This document shows, piece by piece, positions 1 through 8,710 of a DNA stretch of 33,411 nt. The stretch is taken from the NCBI GenBank assembly GCA_900539645.1, contig UQCY01000007.1, positions 1 to 33,411 on the forward strand, given 5' to 3'. The DNA is from an uncultured Clostridium sp. Its GTDB lineage: Bacteria > Bacillota > Clostridia > Peptostreptococcales > Peptostreptococcaceae. Position 1 is the first letter of the stretch. Every line of letters begins with the position of its first letter. Position numbers and translations under genes: made by a program. Under the pieces are notes generated by a model. That model did no database searches. It saw only the letters and a program-made list of their open reading frames with translations, and was not told the DNA's origin.

Positions 1-139
1 GACCTCCTGTTGCAACAGATGCTGTTACGAAAATAAGTATCAGTGAACGACCTAGATAGTAAGCAAGACGTTCAAAGATTTCAGTACATCCACATACCCA
101 AAAGCCCTTTGGATATCCTTTTTTCTTTGTTTCTCCCAT
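1..139 (-). CDS. POT/PTR2-family peptide transporter, N-terminal fragment
   Basis: This is the first 46 codons of a gene that runs off the left edge. The ATG is at 137-139 and an AGGAGGAT ribosome site lies at 151-158. The peptide starts MGETKKKGYPKGFW and then shows TEIFERLAYYLGRSLILIFV, which carries the E-x-x-E-R motif of the first membrane helix of proton-dependent oligopeptide transporters (POT/PTR2, DtpT-like). That motif binds and couples protons in the family. The predicted role is uptake of di- and tripeptides across the cytoplasmic membrane. The gene is transcribed alone from the promoter at 244-272. Only the first helix is visible, so substrate and completeness cannot be judged. 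Confidence 0.8.
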   Translation of the reverse strand, partial: MGETKKKGYPKGFWVCGCTEIFERLAYYLGRSLILIFVTASVATGG

Positions 140-243
140 TTTGAACAAAAATCCTCCTATTTAATTTCAGTTATTTTTTATTGCTACTGTTTGCAATTTG
201 TATATAAGGGGTATTTATTTACATTTCACCCTTAACACTTTCA

Positions 244-272
244 ATTCTAATATAGTGTTATAGATATATCAA
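244..272 (-). promoter_or_regulatory. Promoter for the POT transporter gene
   Basis: On the minus strand a -35 box TTGATA (267-272) and a -10 box TAGAAT (244-249) are 17 bases apart, close to the vegetative sigma-A consensus. Transcription would start near 237 and give a leader of about 100 bases before the ATG at 139. Confidence 0.55.
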
Positions 273-599
273 TGAAATTTTTAGTATAATAAGAAAATTC
301 TATCAATTAATAAATCTTATAGATTTTACTTTTCTAACAAATATTTTCCGTGATTACGTTTTCTTAACAAATTTTTATTATTTTTTTATCATTTTTACTT
401 TAGTTTAATAATAGTTATCTAGTTAATTTTAATTTATTCTTTTATTTTTTATATTTTACAATTTTAATTAATAATTCTTTTATATCTTTTTAATATATTT
501 TTTATCTTATTTTTTCTATTTTTATCTTCCAAACTATAACTTTTCTTTATTAATATCTTTAATCGAAAAGCTAAAAATAATTATATTTTTATTCATAAT
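273..599. other. AT-rich non-coding stretch
   Basis: Between the transporter promoter and the first hairpin of the neighbouring terminator pair there are about 330 bases of very AT-rich sequence with long T runs. I see no open frame with a ribosome site, no strong hairpin and no convincing repeat here. Confidence 0.6.
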
Positions 600-630
600 A
601 AAAAAGACTACTTATTTTTCATCAGTAGCC
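600..630 (-). terminator. Second (downstream) terminator after the NlpC/P60 gene
   Basis: On the minus strand GGCTACT pairs with AGTAGTC (one G-U pair) around an 11-base loop, and TTTTTT follows. It lies about 50 bases beyond the hairpin at 659-684, so it looks like a backup terminator. Confidence 0.55.
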
Positions 631-658
631 CATATGTTTTATATTTATTTTTTACATT

Positions 659-684
659 AAAAAAGGACGTCTAAAAACGTCCTA
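659..684 (-). terminator. Intrinsic terminator of the NlpC/P60 gene
   Basis: Read on the minus strand, AGGACGT and ACGTCCT form a 7-bp stem around a short T-rich loop, followed directly by a run of T. It begins 17 bases after the stop codon of the hydrolase gene. Confidence 0.85.
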
Positions 685-700
685 TAATTACCCTTTTCAA

Positions 701-1675
701 TTACTGTATAACTCTTCTTGCAGTATATAAAGTTCTTGATGATAATTTGCTTATTTTAACAACATCACCAGTCTGTGGTGCATGTATGTACTGATCGTTT
801 CCTAAGTACATTCCAACGTGGTGTATTCTTCCACCTTTAGCGAAGAATACTAAATCACCTGGCTGTAATTCTGCTTTAGAAACTTTTTTACCTACATTTG
901 CCTGATCTCTAGATACTCTTGGAAGTGATATTCCAGCACCATTTTTAAATGCATACTGCATTAATCCTGAACAGTCAAATGAGTTTGGTCCAGTTGCTCC
1001 CCATCTATATGGTTTACCCATCTGAGCTTTTGCTACAGATATTACTTTCTGAACTTTTTCATTTACTGGTATATTGTAGTTAAGGTAGTCTGAACTTACC
1101 CAACCTTTTTCACCATCTAGTGTTTCTATTCTATTCCATCCATTTGCTTCACCTGTTATTTTTATAAGCGTTCCAGGATTTAATTTACCTTTTTCTTCAG
1201 CTTTTGCATTAGATGCAGCTCTTATAGTTAAGAAATCGCAATCTACAACTTCTGCATATTTCTCATTTTCAACTTTTTTTCCATTAGCGTCGAATCTGAA
1301 TATTCCATCAGTAGTTTTAACTACTTCGTTAGCAGCTAATGTTCCATCAGCTTTGAAGTAATAATCAACTCCACCTATTGTTCTATATCTTGACTGAGCC
1401 ATTTCGAAGCTATTCATAAAGTAGTATTTTTCTCCATTAGCTTCTACCCAACCTTTTACTTTGTTTCCATTTTTGTAGTAGAAAGTTTTGTTACCCTCTT
1501 TAACAAAACCATTTTTAGCTTCAGCTCTTGTTTCTGTAGTTTCAGAAACTACTGCTATATCAGATATTTCATCAGCGCTTACTGTATTATTTCCAGCAAA
1601 TGCTGTTAGTGATCCAGCTATTATCATTGCTGCCATTATTTTAGATATTTTCTTGTTTATGTTTAACGAATGCAT
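701..1675 (-). CDS. Secreted NlpC/P60 peptidoglycan endopeptidase with wall-binding repeats and SH3 domain
   Basis: This 324-residue protein is predicted to cut peptide stems of peptidoglycan outside the cell. Residues 1-34 form a signal peptide. Residues about 56-135 hold three aromatic/glycine repeats of the choline/glucan-binding type (for example GWVEANGEKYYF and GGVDYYFKADG). Residues about 142-200 look like a bacterial SH3 domain ending GWVSSDYL. The NlpC/P60 domain fills residues 205-324, with catalytic Cys235 in FDCSG, His286 in HHVGMY and the third polar residue His298 in HAPQ. An AGGAGGG ribosome site sits just before the ATG. The gene stands alone between its own promoter and two terminators. 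The phased TGTWAY hexamers upstream suggest control by a WalR-type regulator, as for many autolysins. Domain calls are firm; the exact bond cut is inferred from the family. Confidence 0.92.
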   Translation of the reverse strand: MHSLNINKKISKIMAAMIIAGSLTAFAGNNTVSADEISDIAVVSETTETRAEAKNGFVKEGNKTFYYKNGNKVKGWVEANGEKYYFMNSFEMAQSRYRTIGGVDYYFKADGTLAANEVVKTTDGIFRFDANGKKVENEKYAEVVDCDFLTIRAASNAKAEEKGKLNPGTLIKITGEANGWNRIETLDGEKGWVSSDYLNYNIPVNEKVQKVISVAKAQMGKPYRWGATGPNSFDCSGLMQYAFKNGAGISLPRVSRDQANVGKKVSKAELQPGDLVFFAKGGRIHHVGMYLGNDQYIHAPQTGDVVKISKLSSRTLYTARRVIQ

Positions 1676-1751
1676 TAATCGCCCTCCTGATTCTCTTAAT
1701 TAGTTAGTGGTTAATGTAGTAGAATTTAACTTCCTAAATTCTACATTTTTT

Positions 1752-1780
1752 ATTCTATCATAGCTTGTTACATTAGACAA
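1752..1780 (-). promoter_or_regulatory. Promoter of the NlpC/P60 gene
   Basis: On the minus strand -35 TTGTCT (1775-1780) and -10 TAGAAT (1752-1757) are separated by 17 bases. The spacer itself contains one of the TGTTAC hexamers (1766-1771, plus-strand reading), and the rest of the array begins eight bases upstream of the -35 box. Confidence 0.7.
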
Positions 1781-1839
1781 GCTTTTTTGTAACATTTCTG
1801 TAACTTTTTTGTTATTTTTGTTGTTACCTTTGTTGTAAC
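1766..1839 (+). promoter_or_regulatory. Phased array of six TGTWAY hexamers (WalR/YycF-like boxes)
   Basis: On the plus strand TGTTAC or TGTAAC-like hexamers start at 1766, 1788, 1799, 1810, 1822 and 1834, that is at steps of 22, 11, 11, 12 and 12 bases. The pair at 1788-1804 is TGTAAC-N5-TGTAAC, an exact fit to the direct-repeat consensus reported for WalR (TGTWAH-N5-TGTWAH). The one at 1810 is TGTTAT. They cover the -35 region and upstream of the hydrolase promoter on the opposite strand. Assignment to WalR is an inference from the consensus and the kind of gene controlled. Confidence 0.6.
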
Positions 1840-1982
1840 CATTGAAATTTCAACATTTAAAATGGTAACAATTTGAAATTTATCACAAAATTCGTTGTCT
1901 TTTTTTAAGCCTTACAGTTATTAAATATATCATTTTTGTATTATTATGTCAACCTTTTCTAATTTTTTTATAAACTCCATAA

Positions 1983-2020
1983 AAAAAAGACTCGATTTTT
2001 CAACAATTCAAGTCTTTTTT
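1983..2020 (-). terminator. Terminator of the polysaccharide operon (probably bidirectional)
   Basis: A 13-bp stem (1983-1995 with 2008-2020) made of A6-GACTTGA and TCGAGTC-T6 on the minus strand, with one G-U pair and a 12-base loop. T runs flank it on either strand. It lies about 125 bases beyond the stop of the last operon gene. Confidence 0.75.
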
Positions 2021-2120
2021 ACAACTATTTTTACTATAATAATATTTTTTTGTAACTATTTTGTTTCTATTTTAAATTTCAGCCTATTTTCTAACATCCA
2101 ACAAACAACTTATCTGTATT

Positions 2121-2137
2121 TGTTACAATCTGTAACA
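2121..2137. promoter_or_regulatory. Inverted TGTTACA / TGTAACA repeat
   Basis: The sequence TGTTACAATCTGTAACA is a perfect 7-bp inverted repeat around three bases. It lies 9 bases beyond the stop codon of the murJ homologue and belongs to the same hexamer family as the sites near 1.8 kb and 23.75 kb. It is not followed by a T run, so it is not a terminator; a protein-binding site is possible but its target promoter is unclear. Confidence 0.35.
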
Positions 2138-2145
2138 ATTTACAT

Positions 2146-3690
2146 TTATTTTCGTTTGAGTTTCTTTTTCACTATATCTGTTATCATAGAAACCTCTTCT
2201 ACTCTAAGTAGTATTATAAGAAGTGCGTAAACACCAGCACCTACTATTATAGCAGTACCTAGAGCTATAACTTCCATAATAAAACCTGCACCGAGAGCTC
2301 CAAATACAAGCTTATAAACAAATCTCGCTGCTCCACCCATTATAATTGCAGAAAAAGTCGTCTTTAAAAACACTATAATAATCTTTTTTTGACCAAAATC
2401 GCCAATTTTTTTCTTTAGACTTCTAAATAGCAATGTTATACATATTATAGATGATAAACTCGTCGCAAGTGCAAGTCCTGCATGTTTTAAATACTTTATA
2501 AATAAAAGATTCATACATATATTCATGATAACCGCTATTGTAGCATTTATCATTGGTGTCTTTGTATCCTGCACAGAGTAGAATATCTTTGTAAGAATGT
2601 CCCTCAGTCCAACACCTATAAGCCCTATAGAATAGAATATAAGCGCCACAGCCGTCATCTGTGTAGCTCTTGCATCAAATGCTCCCCTTTGGAAGAGTAT
2701 TCTAACTATTGGCTCTGATAAAACCATTGCTCCTACTGTCATAGGCATTATTATTATTATTACAGCGTTGATACTTTTTCTGATAAAATTAAAAAACTCT
2801 GTCCTATCCACTAATGCAGATAATCTAGAAAACTGCGGATATACAACTGCAGATATCGACGCTATAAACATCCCAGTTACAAATCCTTTTAATCTATCAG
2901 CATAGTTTAACGCCGATATACTTCCCTCTACAAGTGTAGACGCTAATGTTTTATCGACCATTATATTTATCTGATCTACTGCAACCCCAACTACTATTGG
3001 AGCCACAAGTATAAGCATCTTCTTTACATACTCATCTTTAAAATCTACAAACAGTCTGTATTTGTAACCTTTCTTATACGCAAACGGCACCTGGAATAAG
3101 AACTGGCTTGCCATCGCAAACAACGCTCCAACAGGAAGTATGTAAATATTATCAAGTAATACACTAAGTATCATAGCTGTTATTAGTATAATATTGTACG
3201 GCAATCCTATAAGCCCTGGTATAGTAAAACTTCCCTTTGATTGAAGGTAAGACTTCATTATATCGCTTAGACCCGTAAATATCGCTCCAAATATTATTAT
3301 CCTTGTAAATAATACCGCCTGTTTAAATGTTTCACCTTTAAATCCCATAGCAAATATTTTTACTATTGGCTCTGCAAATATAAATGAAATAGTAGATAGT
3401 ATTATTCCAAGTATTATAGTTATGTTTAGTATATTATTTGAGAATTTAAGTGCCTTTTCTTCTCCACCTTCTCTTAAATTTTCATAGTAAAGAGGTATGA
3501 ATGTCGTCGCAAGCGCTGTAGCAACTAAAGTAAATAAAACCTTAGGTATATTTGATGCTGCTATAAATACGTCGCTGTATACTGTAGCTCCATATAAAGC
3601 ACCAAGTACTAGCTCCCTTCCAAATCCCAATATTTTTGAAAGCATTGTGACGATCATTAGAGATACGGTTGCTTTTGCTACCTTACCCAT
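2146..3690 (-). CDS. murJ: MurJ/MviN-family lipid flippase, copy 1
   Basis: This 514-residue polytopic membrane protein has the size and about 14 membrane helices of the MurJ (MviN) flippases, which move lipid-linked wall precursors across the cytoplasmic membrane. The N-terminus has the family signature SKILGFGRELVLGALYG followed by an acidic residue in the second helix (YSDVF), and the middle has VGVAVDQINIMVDKTLAS and EPIVRILFQRGAFDA. The ATG follows directly on the TAA of the upstream GT4 gene, with a GGGGGA ribosome site inside that gene, so the two are translationally coupled. It is the last gene of the operon. A close homologue lies at the other end of the same operon (17994-19544). 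Either could flip lipid II or the polysaccharide repeat unit; the sequence alone does not decide. Confidence 0.9.
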   Translation of the reverse strand: MGKVAKATVSLMIVTMLSKILGFGRELVLGALYGATVYSDVFIAASNIPKVLFTLVATALATTFIPLYYENLREGGEEKALKFSNNILNITIILGIILSTISFIFAEPIVKIFAMGFKGETFKQAVLFTRIIIFGAIFTGLSDIMKSYLQSKGSFTIPGLIGLPYNIILITAMILSVLLDNIYILPVGALFAMASQFLFQVPFAYKKGYKYRLFVDFKDEYVKKMLILVAPIVVGVAVDQINIMVDKTLASTLVEGSISALNYADRLKGFVTGMFIASISAVVYPQFSRLSALVDRTEFFNFIRKSINAVIIIIMPMTVGAMVLSEPIVRILFQRGAFDARATQMTAVALIFYSIGLIGVGLRDILTKIFYSVQDTKTPMINATIAVIMNICMNLLFIKYLKHAGLALATSLSSIICITLLFRSLKKKIGDFGQKKIIIVFLKTTFSAIIMGGAARFVYKLVFGALGAGFIMEVIALGTAIIVGAGVYALLIILLRVEEVSMITDIVKKKLKRK

Positions 3691-4896
3691 TTATTTCATT
3701 TCCCCCTCTCTATAAAAAGAGGCTTCATCTTCTGCTATTTTATTCCAAGAGAAATTCTCCAATGTGTTCTTTGAAATAGATTCTCTATCGTTTTCAGAGT
3801 TAGCTACTTTCACAACTCTTTTCGCAATTCTTGTTTCAAAGTCCTCACCATCAGCTACAATGTTCTCATCAATTCCTATAGCTTCAGGAATTCCACCTGC
3901 ATCGCTACCTACAGCAGATACACCACACGCATTTGCTTCAGTTATAACGCAGCCAAACCCCTCTCTCCTACTTGGAATTATCATAACATCCATTGTATTC
4001 ATCAAATTTCTAACCATATCTACATCTTGATTTCCTGTAAATACAACTTTTAAACCTTTTTCTTTACATTCTTTTTCTACCTGAGCTCTTAAAGGTCCAT
4101 CCCCTACAACTGTGAATGTATATTCATTATTTGAATCAAGCTGCTTTATCTTATCAAATATCTCAGCAAATTTATCAGCTCTTTTTATCTTATTTATTGC
4201 TCCTACAAATCCTACATTCTTTCCAGATATGTTATATTTTTCTTTTATAGAATTTTTTTCTGTATCAGATATTATGTAGAAGTTTTTAGTGTTTACACCA
4301 TTTCTCGATGCGGTACAGTTATCTCCTGTATACCCTAGCTCTCTAGCAGTATCCATAAGTTTCTTACTTACAAATATATTCTGTTTAGCATTTTCCATTA
4401 TCTGAAGTACCTTTATTTTTATATGCTCATTCTCAAATGGCATAGTATGTACATCACTTCCATGGTAAGTAACGATATATGGCTTTTTAAACTTCTTATT
4501 TATCCAATACGCAATTCTACCATGAGGGTACCCCCAATGGCAGCTAACCATATCACATTCTTCTATATCTGATTTACACGCATCAAAAAATTCTTCAAAT
4601 CTGTCTTTATCATTTTCTAGCTTTTCAGCTTTTTTGCTCTTCATATCTATACTTAAATATACTTTTTTGTATTTTATACCATCAAGTTCAAAATCATCAC
4701 TAGTCTTATCATAGGTATGCTTTCCTGCTATTTTTTTAGCCATCCTAAAAATACCAGTATCTTTAAACTGTACAGATATTACTTTATATTCGTTCTCTGG
4801 ATGATTTTTCATTATTGCTTTTATCTTTTCATGTGTAGCCATAAAAAGACCTTTTTTATTATTCTCATCCATATTGACAATATATAGTATCTTCAT
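3691..4896 (-). CDS. GT4-family glycosyltransferase
   Basis: This 401-residue protein is a GT-B fold, retaining glycosyltransferase of family GT4, expected to add one sugar to the lipid-linked repeat unit on the cytoplasmic face. Visible motifs are YIVTYHGSDVHTMPF (acceptor side, residues about 140-154), the start of the donor domain at GFVGAINKIKRADKF (229-243), and the donor-binding E-x7-E at Glu312 and Glu320 in REGFGCVITE. There is no signal peptide or clear membrane helix. The start has an AGAGAGGAT ribosome site. It lies 13 bases downstream of another GT4 gene and abuts murJ. Donor and linkage cannot be read from sequence. Confidence 0.87.
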   Translation of the reverse strand: MKILYIVNMDENNKKGLFMATHEKIKAIMKNHPENEYKVISVQFKDTGIFRMAKKIAGKHTYDKTSDDFELDGIKYKKVYLSIDMKSKKAEKLENDKDRFEEFFDACKSDIEECDMVSCHWGYPHGRIAYWINKKFKKPYIVTYHGSDVHTMPFENEHIKIKVLQIMENAKQNIFVSKKLMDTARELGYTGDNCTASRNGVNTKNFYIISDTEKNSIKEKYNISGKNVGFVGAINKIKRADKFAEIFDKIKQLDSNNEYTFTVVGDGPLRAQVEKECKEKGLKVVFTGNQDVDMVRNLMNTMDVMIIPSRREGFGCVITEANACGVSAVGSDAGGIPEAIGIDENIVADGEDFETRIAKRVVKVANSENDRESISKNTLENFSWNKIAEDEASFYREGEMK

Positions 4897-4909
4897 CTAC
4901 TTATCCTCT

Positions 4910-6037
4910 CTATTTAGAGTATATTTTTTTATACTTTTCAGCTACATTTTTCCAATCGAAATCATTTAGAATTTTATCTCTATAGCTCGATACATTATCA
5001 ATTTTTCCATCTACTATATCTTTTATTCTATTTTTTATTTCATCGGAATCATTGTACTTAACACTATATCCAATGGTTCCGTCTTCAAAGTAGCCATCAA
5101 ACCCCTGTCCTCTAGTGTATATCAAATGTAGACCTTGCGTCAATGCTTCAACATAAACTAGTCCAAATGTTTCAAATTTAGATGGCATAATAAATATATC
5201 ACTATTTCTGTATACATCTATTATATTTGTTTTATCCATAAATCCTAGTAATTTTACTTTACCCGGCACATTTTCCTCTATATATTTTTTTATACTGTCT
5301 TTTTCAGGACCCTCTCCTATTAAATCTAATGTAGCATTTATACCATCATCATTAAGCTTTTTCACTGTATCAATAGAAGTATAAATATTTTTATTTTTAT
5401 CTAATTTTCCAGTAAATACTAACTTAATATTACTTTTATCTATTATCTTTTCATTGTCCATAGTTTCATTTTCTAACCAAAAACTATCTACTCCATTTGG
5501 AATAACTACAGACTTATCTAAAATATCTTTTCTTAGTTCTTTTGGAACATACTCGTTTATAACATCATTTTTATACTTTTCAGATAAAAAAATAACTTGT
5601 TTAGCATTTTTCATTATATCAACACCTACAGGTCTAAGATGTTTAACCTTTTTGAAAAAAGTATTAACATCTGTATTTCTAACTGCAACAATATAATCTA
5701 TTCCTTTATCTTTTTTTAGTCTATAAGAAACATACCCATTTACAAAAAGCGAGTGCGCATGTGTTATATCTATATCATCAAGCTTAATATTTTTATTTAA
5801 ATCAGAATATATCTTTCTATTTTTCCATCTAAAACTTACTCTATCAAATTTATTAAAACATTTTGAATATAAGTACTCAGTCATATCACTTTCTTCACCA
5901 ACAAACTTGTTTATCATCTCATTAGAAGAAACAGGTATATACACCCTACTATATATACCTGTTTTCGCTAAATTTTCTATCAAGTTTTTATAAAGTTTAG
6001 AAGTAATATAATAAGAGCATACATGTAGTACTCTCAT
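4910..6037 (-). CDS. GT4-family glycosyltransferase
   Basis: A 375-residue GT-B glycosyltransferase. The N-terminal half carries ITHAHSLFVNGYVSYRLKK (residues about 91-109) and VAVRNTDVNTFF. The donor domain starts at KLVFTGKLDKNKNI (205-218), with GEGPEKDSIKKYI and the E-x7-E pair Glu289/Glu297 in KFETFGLVYVEAL. It is related to, but clearly diverged from, the next GT4 gene downstream. AGGAGGAGAAGGG precedes the ATG and only 15 bases separate it from the dehydrogenase gene upstream. The predicted role is addition of one sugar to the repeat unit; the substrate is unknown. Confidence 0.86.
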   Translation of the reverse strand: MRVLHVCSYYITSKLYKNLIENLAKTGIYSRVYIPVSSNEMINKFVGEESDMTEYLYSKCFNKFDRVSFRWKNRKIYSDLNKNIKLDDIDITHAHSLFVNGYVSYRLKKDKGIDYIVAVRNTDVNTFFKKVKHLRPVGVDIMKNAKQVIFLSEKYKNDVINEYVPKELRKDILDKSVVIPNGVDSFWLENETMDNEKIIDKSNIKLVFTGKLDKNKNIYTSIDTVKKLNDDGINATLDLIGEGPEKDSIKKYIEENVPGKVKLLGFMDKTNIIDVYRNSDIFIMPSKFETFGLVYVEALTQGLHLIYTRGQGFDGYFEDGTIGYSVKYNDSDEIKNRIKDIVDGKIDNVSSYRDKILNDFDWKNVAEKYKKIYSK

Positions 6038-6052
6038 CCCTTCTCCTCCTAA

Positions 6053-7366
6053 TTATAATCTCCAATATGCAAATCCTTTTTCTACCGCTTCTTTTGAATT
6101 GTATATTCCTTTTATATCTATAAGTACTTTTCCGCCTTTATCATTTTCCATAGCTTTTATCTCGTCTAATGAGAATTTTGCAAATACACTGTGGTTGACG
6201 GCAGCTACTATACAATCAAAATCATTTAACTCCTCTTCTGTTATCATATCTACACCATAGAATTTAACAGCATCATTTTCAGCAGCTACTGGATCGTATA
6301 CTTTTACTTCCATTCCATAATCTTCAAGACCAGCTATTATATCTGCAACTTTACTATTTCTAGTATCTGGGCAATTTTCTTTAAATGTTATACCCATAAC
6401 TAAAACTTTTGCACCTTTTACTTTTCTATCTGATTTTATCATTTCTTTTACTGTATTCGAAATAATAAAATCAGCCATACCATCATTTATTCTTCTACCA
6501 GCTGATATTATCTGTGAATGATACCCTAATTCCTCAGCTTTATATATGAAGTAGTATGGGTCAACTCCTATACAATGTCCCCCTACTAATCCTGGAGTAA
6601 ATTTCAAGAAGTTCCATTTAGTTCCAGCTGCTTCTAAAACAGCTTTTGTGTCTATATCCATTTCATTAAATACCATAGCTATCTCATTCATAAAAGCTAT
6701 ATTTATATCTCTCTGAGAATTTTCTATTACTTTAGCTGCCTCTGCTACTTTTATACTCTCAGCTCTATAAACACCAGCTTCAACTACTATTGAGTATATA
6801 TTTGCAACTTCCTCAAGAGTTTCATCATCACATCCAGAAACTATTTTCATTATAGTCGTAAGTCTATTTACCTTATCACCTGGATTTATTCTTTCTGGAG
6901 AATATCCAACTTTAAAATCTTCCATATACTTTAATCCTGATACTTTTTCAAGTATAGGTATACAAACTTCTTCTGTAGTACCAGGGTAAACAGTAGATTC
7001 ATAAACGACTATAGAACCTTTTGTAAGATTTCTAGCAATAGACTCTGTTGCACCAATTACTGGTTTTAAATCAGGAGTTTTATCTTGATTTATTGGCGTT
7101 GGAACAGCTACTATATGAAATTTAGCTTTTTTTAAGTCTTCTTCATTAGATGTAAATTCTACAGTAGTATTTTTAACTTCATCGTCTCCAATTTCTTCAG
7201 TTGGATCTATACCATTTTTATAAAGATTAATTTTTTCATCATTTATGTCAAATCCTATAACAGATGTATGTCTTGCAAATTCAACAGCTAGTGGAATACC
7301 CACATAACCTAGTCCAACAACTGATATTTTTTCATTCCTATCAAGGATATCTTTATATAAACTCAT
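6053..7366 (-). CDS. Nucleotide-sugar 6-dehydrogenase, TviB/WbpO type (UDP-N-acetylhexosamine)
   Basis: A 437-residue cytoplasmic NAD-dependent enzyme that oxidises C6 of a UDP-sugar twice to the uronic acid. The N-terminal Rossmann motif is VVGLGYVGIPLAVEFA (residues 16-31), followed by VPTPINQDKTPDL. The central domain contains VGYSPERINPGDK and the catalytic Cys265 in GGHCIGVDPYY; the C-terminal domain has GITFKENCPDTRNSK. SPERINPGD and the GGHCIGVDPYY context place it with TviB/WbpO/CapL enzymes acting on UDP-GlcNAc or UDP-GalNAc rather than with classical UDP-glucose dehydrogenase. The operon carries one of each, so the polymer probably contains an N-acetylhexosaminuronic acid as well as a hexuronic acid. 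The exact epimer is not decidable here. Confidence 0.85.
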   Translation of the reverse strand: MSLYKDILDRNEKISVVGLGYVGIPLAVEFARHTSVIGFDINDEKINLYKNGIDPTEEIGDDEVKNTTVEFTSNEEDLKKAKFHIVAVPTPINQDKTPDLKPVIGATESIARNLTKGSIVVYESTVYPGTTEEVCIPILEKVSGLKYMEDFKVGYSPERINPGDKVNRLTTIMKIVSGCDDETLEEVANIYSIVVEAGVYRAESIKVAEAAKVIENSQRDINIAFMNEIAMVFNEMDIDTKAVLEAAGTKWNFLKFTPGLVGGHCIGVDPYYFIYKAEELGYHSQIISAGRRINDGMADFIISNTVKEMIKSDRKVKGAKVLVMGITFKENCPDTRNSKVADIIAGLEDYGMEVKVYDPVAAENDAVKFYGVDMITEEELNDFDCIVAAVNHSVFAKFSLDEIKAMENDKGGKVLIDIKGIYNSKEAVEKGFAYWRL

Positions 7367-7391
7367 TTTAAAACACCTCTATTTTTTCTAT

Positions 7392-8684
7392 TTATCTACC
7401 TATTGAATGGTACTCTATACCAGCATTTTTCATATTTTCTGGTAAATAGCAATTTCTTCCATCATACACTAACGCATCTGACATATTTTTTTTGAAATCA
7501 TCTGGTGTTAATTCCTTAATTTCTTTCCATTCAGTCATTATAAGGCATAGCTTTGCATCTTTTAAAGCTTCCTTAGCTGTTTTTGTATATACTATCTTAT
7601 CTCCAAATAACTTCTTTGCATTTTCAACTCCAACTGGATCAAAAGCAAAAACATTAGCTCTTCTATCAAGAAGATATTCTATATTAGGTATAGCTGGAGA
7701 TTCTCTCATATCATCTGTTCCAGGTTTAAATGTAAGCCCTAATACAGCTACTTTCATTCCCTCAAATGATTCAATTTTTTCTGCTGCAGCTCTAATTAGC
7801 TTTAGCTTCTGCTGCTCATTTACCTCTATAGCTGCTCTAACAGTCTTTAACTCATATCCATTCTGAGCTGATAACCAGTGAAGAGCCTTTGTATCTTTAG
7901 GGAAACAAGAACCACCATATCCTATTCCAGCTCTCAAGAACTTGCTTCCTATTCTATCATCATAGCTCATTCCTTTTGCAACATCCTCAACATTAGCCCC
8001 TACTATCTCACATAAATTAGCTATATCATTCATATACGATATTTTTAAAGCCAAGAAGTCGTTTGATGCATATTTTATCATCTCAGCACTATTTCTATCA
8101 GTTATAATCATAGGTATTTCAAAAGGCGAATAAATCTCTTTCATTATTCCTTCAGCCCATTCACTCTCAACACCTATTACTATTCTAGACGCATTTAAGG
8201 TATCGTGAACTGCTGTACCCTGTGCTAAAAACTCAGGGTTAGAAGCTAGCTCTATACGAATATCTTTTTTTAGATTTCTTCTTATATACTCTTCTATTTT
8301 TTTATTTGTTCCTATTGGAACTGTAGATTTTATAACTATTAAAGTATCTCTTTCGATACTCTCAGAGACCTGAATAGCAACTTTCTTTATATAATCAAGA
8401 TTTGCTGATCCATCGCTTCTCTCAGGTGTACCTACAGCTATAAAGATTACATCAGAATTTTTATAAGCAGATTCATAATCTGTTGTATAATCAATTCTTC
8501 CTTCTTTATAATTTTTCTGCATTATTTCTTCTAGTCCTTCTTCGTATATAGGTGAAAAACCAGCCTTCATTTTTTCTACCTTTTTTTCATCTATATCGAC
8601 ACAAACTACATTATGTCCTTTTTCAGCTAAACAAGCACCTGTCACAAGACCAACATATCCTGTTCCTGCCACTGCTATTTTCAT
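7392..8684 (-). CDS. ugd: UDP-glucose 6-dehydrogenase
   Basis: A 430-residue cytoplasmic enzyme converting UDP-glucose to UDP-glucuronic acid with two NAD+. It begins MKIAVAGTGYVGLVTGACLA (Rossmann GxGYVG), contains KSTVPIGTN and the SNPEFLAQGTAVHD segment (residues about 148-161), and has the catalytic Cys260 in GYGGSCFPKDTKAL. The C-terminal domain starts near GLTFKPGTDDMRESP. I place the start at the ATG at 8682-8684, because GGGAGG lies 7 bases before it. A frame reaching further upstream would have to begin at a TTG (8697-8699) that overlaps this ribosome site. It sits between a GT2 gene and the second dehydrogenase in the operon. Confidence 0.93.
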   Translation of the reverse strand: MKIAVAGTGYVGLVTGACLAEKGHNVVCVDIDEKKVEKMKAGFSPIYEEGLEEIMQKNYKEGRIDYTTDYESAYKNSDVIFIAVGTPERSDGSANLDYIKKVAIQVSESIERDTLIVIKSTVPIGTNKKIEEYIRRNLKKDIRIELASNPEFLAQGTAVHDTLNASRIVIGVESEWAEGIMKEIYSPFEIPMIITDRNSAEMIKYASNDFLALKISYMNDIANLCEIVGANVEDVAKGMSYDDRIGSKFLRAGIGYGGSCFPKDTKALHWLSAQNGYELKTVRAAIEVNEQQKLKLIRAAAEKIESFEGMKVAVLGLTFKPGTDDMRESPAIPNIEYLLDRRANVFAFDPVGVENAKKLFGDKIVYTKTAKEALKDAKLCLIMTEWKEIKELTPDDFKKNMSDALVYDGRNCYLPENMKNAGIEYHSIGR

Positions 8685-8710
8685 CACTTCGCCTCCCAAT
8701 CAATACAACG

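Noticed and set aside
1946..2230. A 94-residue plus-strand frame rich in Phe, Ile and Tyr
   Set aside because: It crosses the operon terminator and the antisense end of murJ, with no ribosome site; its hydrophobicity only reflects T-rich DNA.
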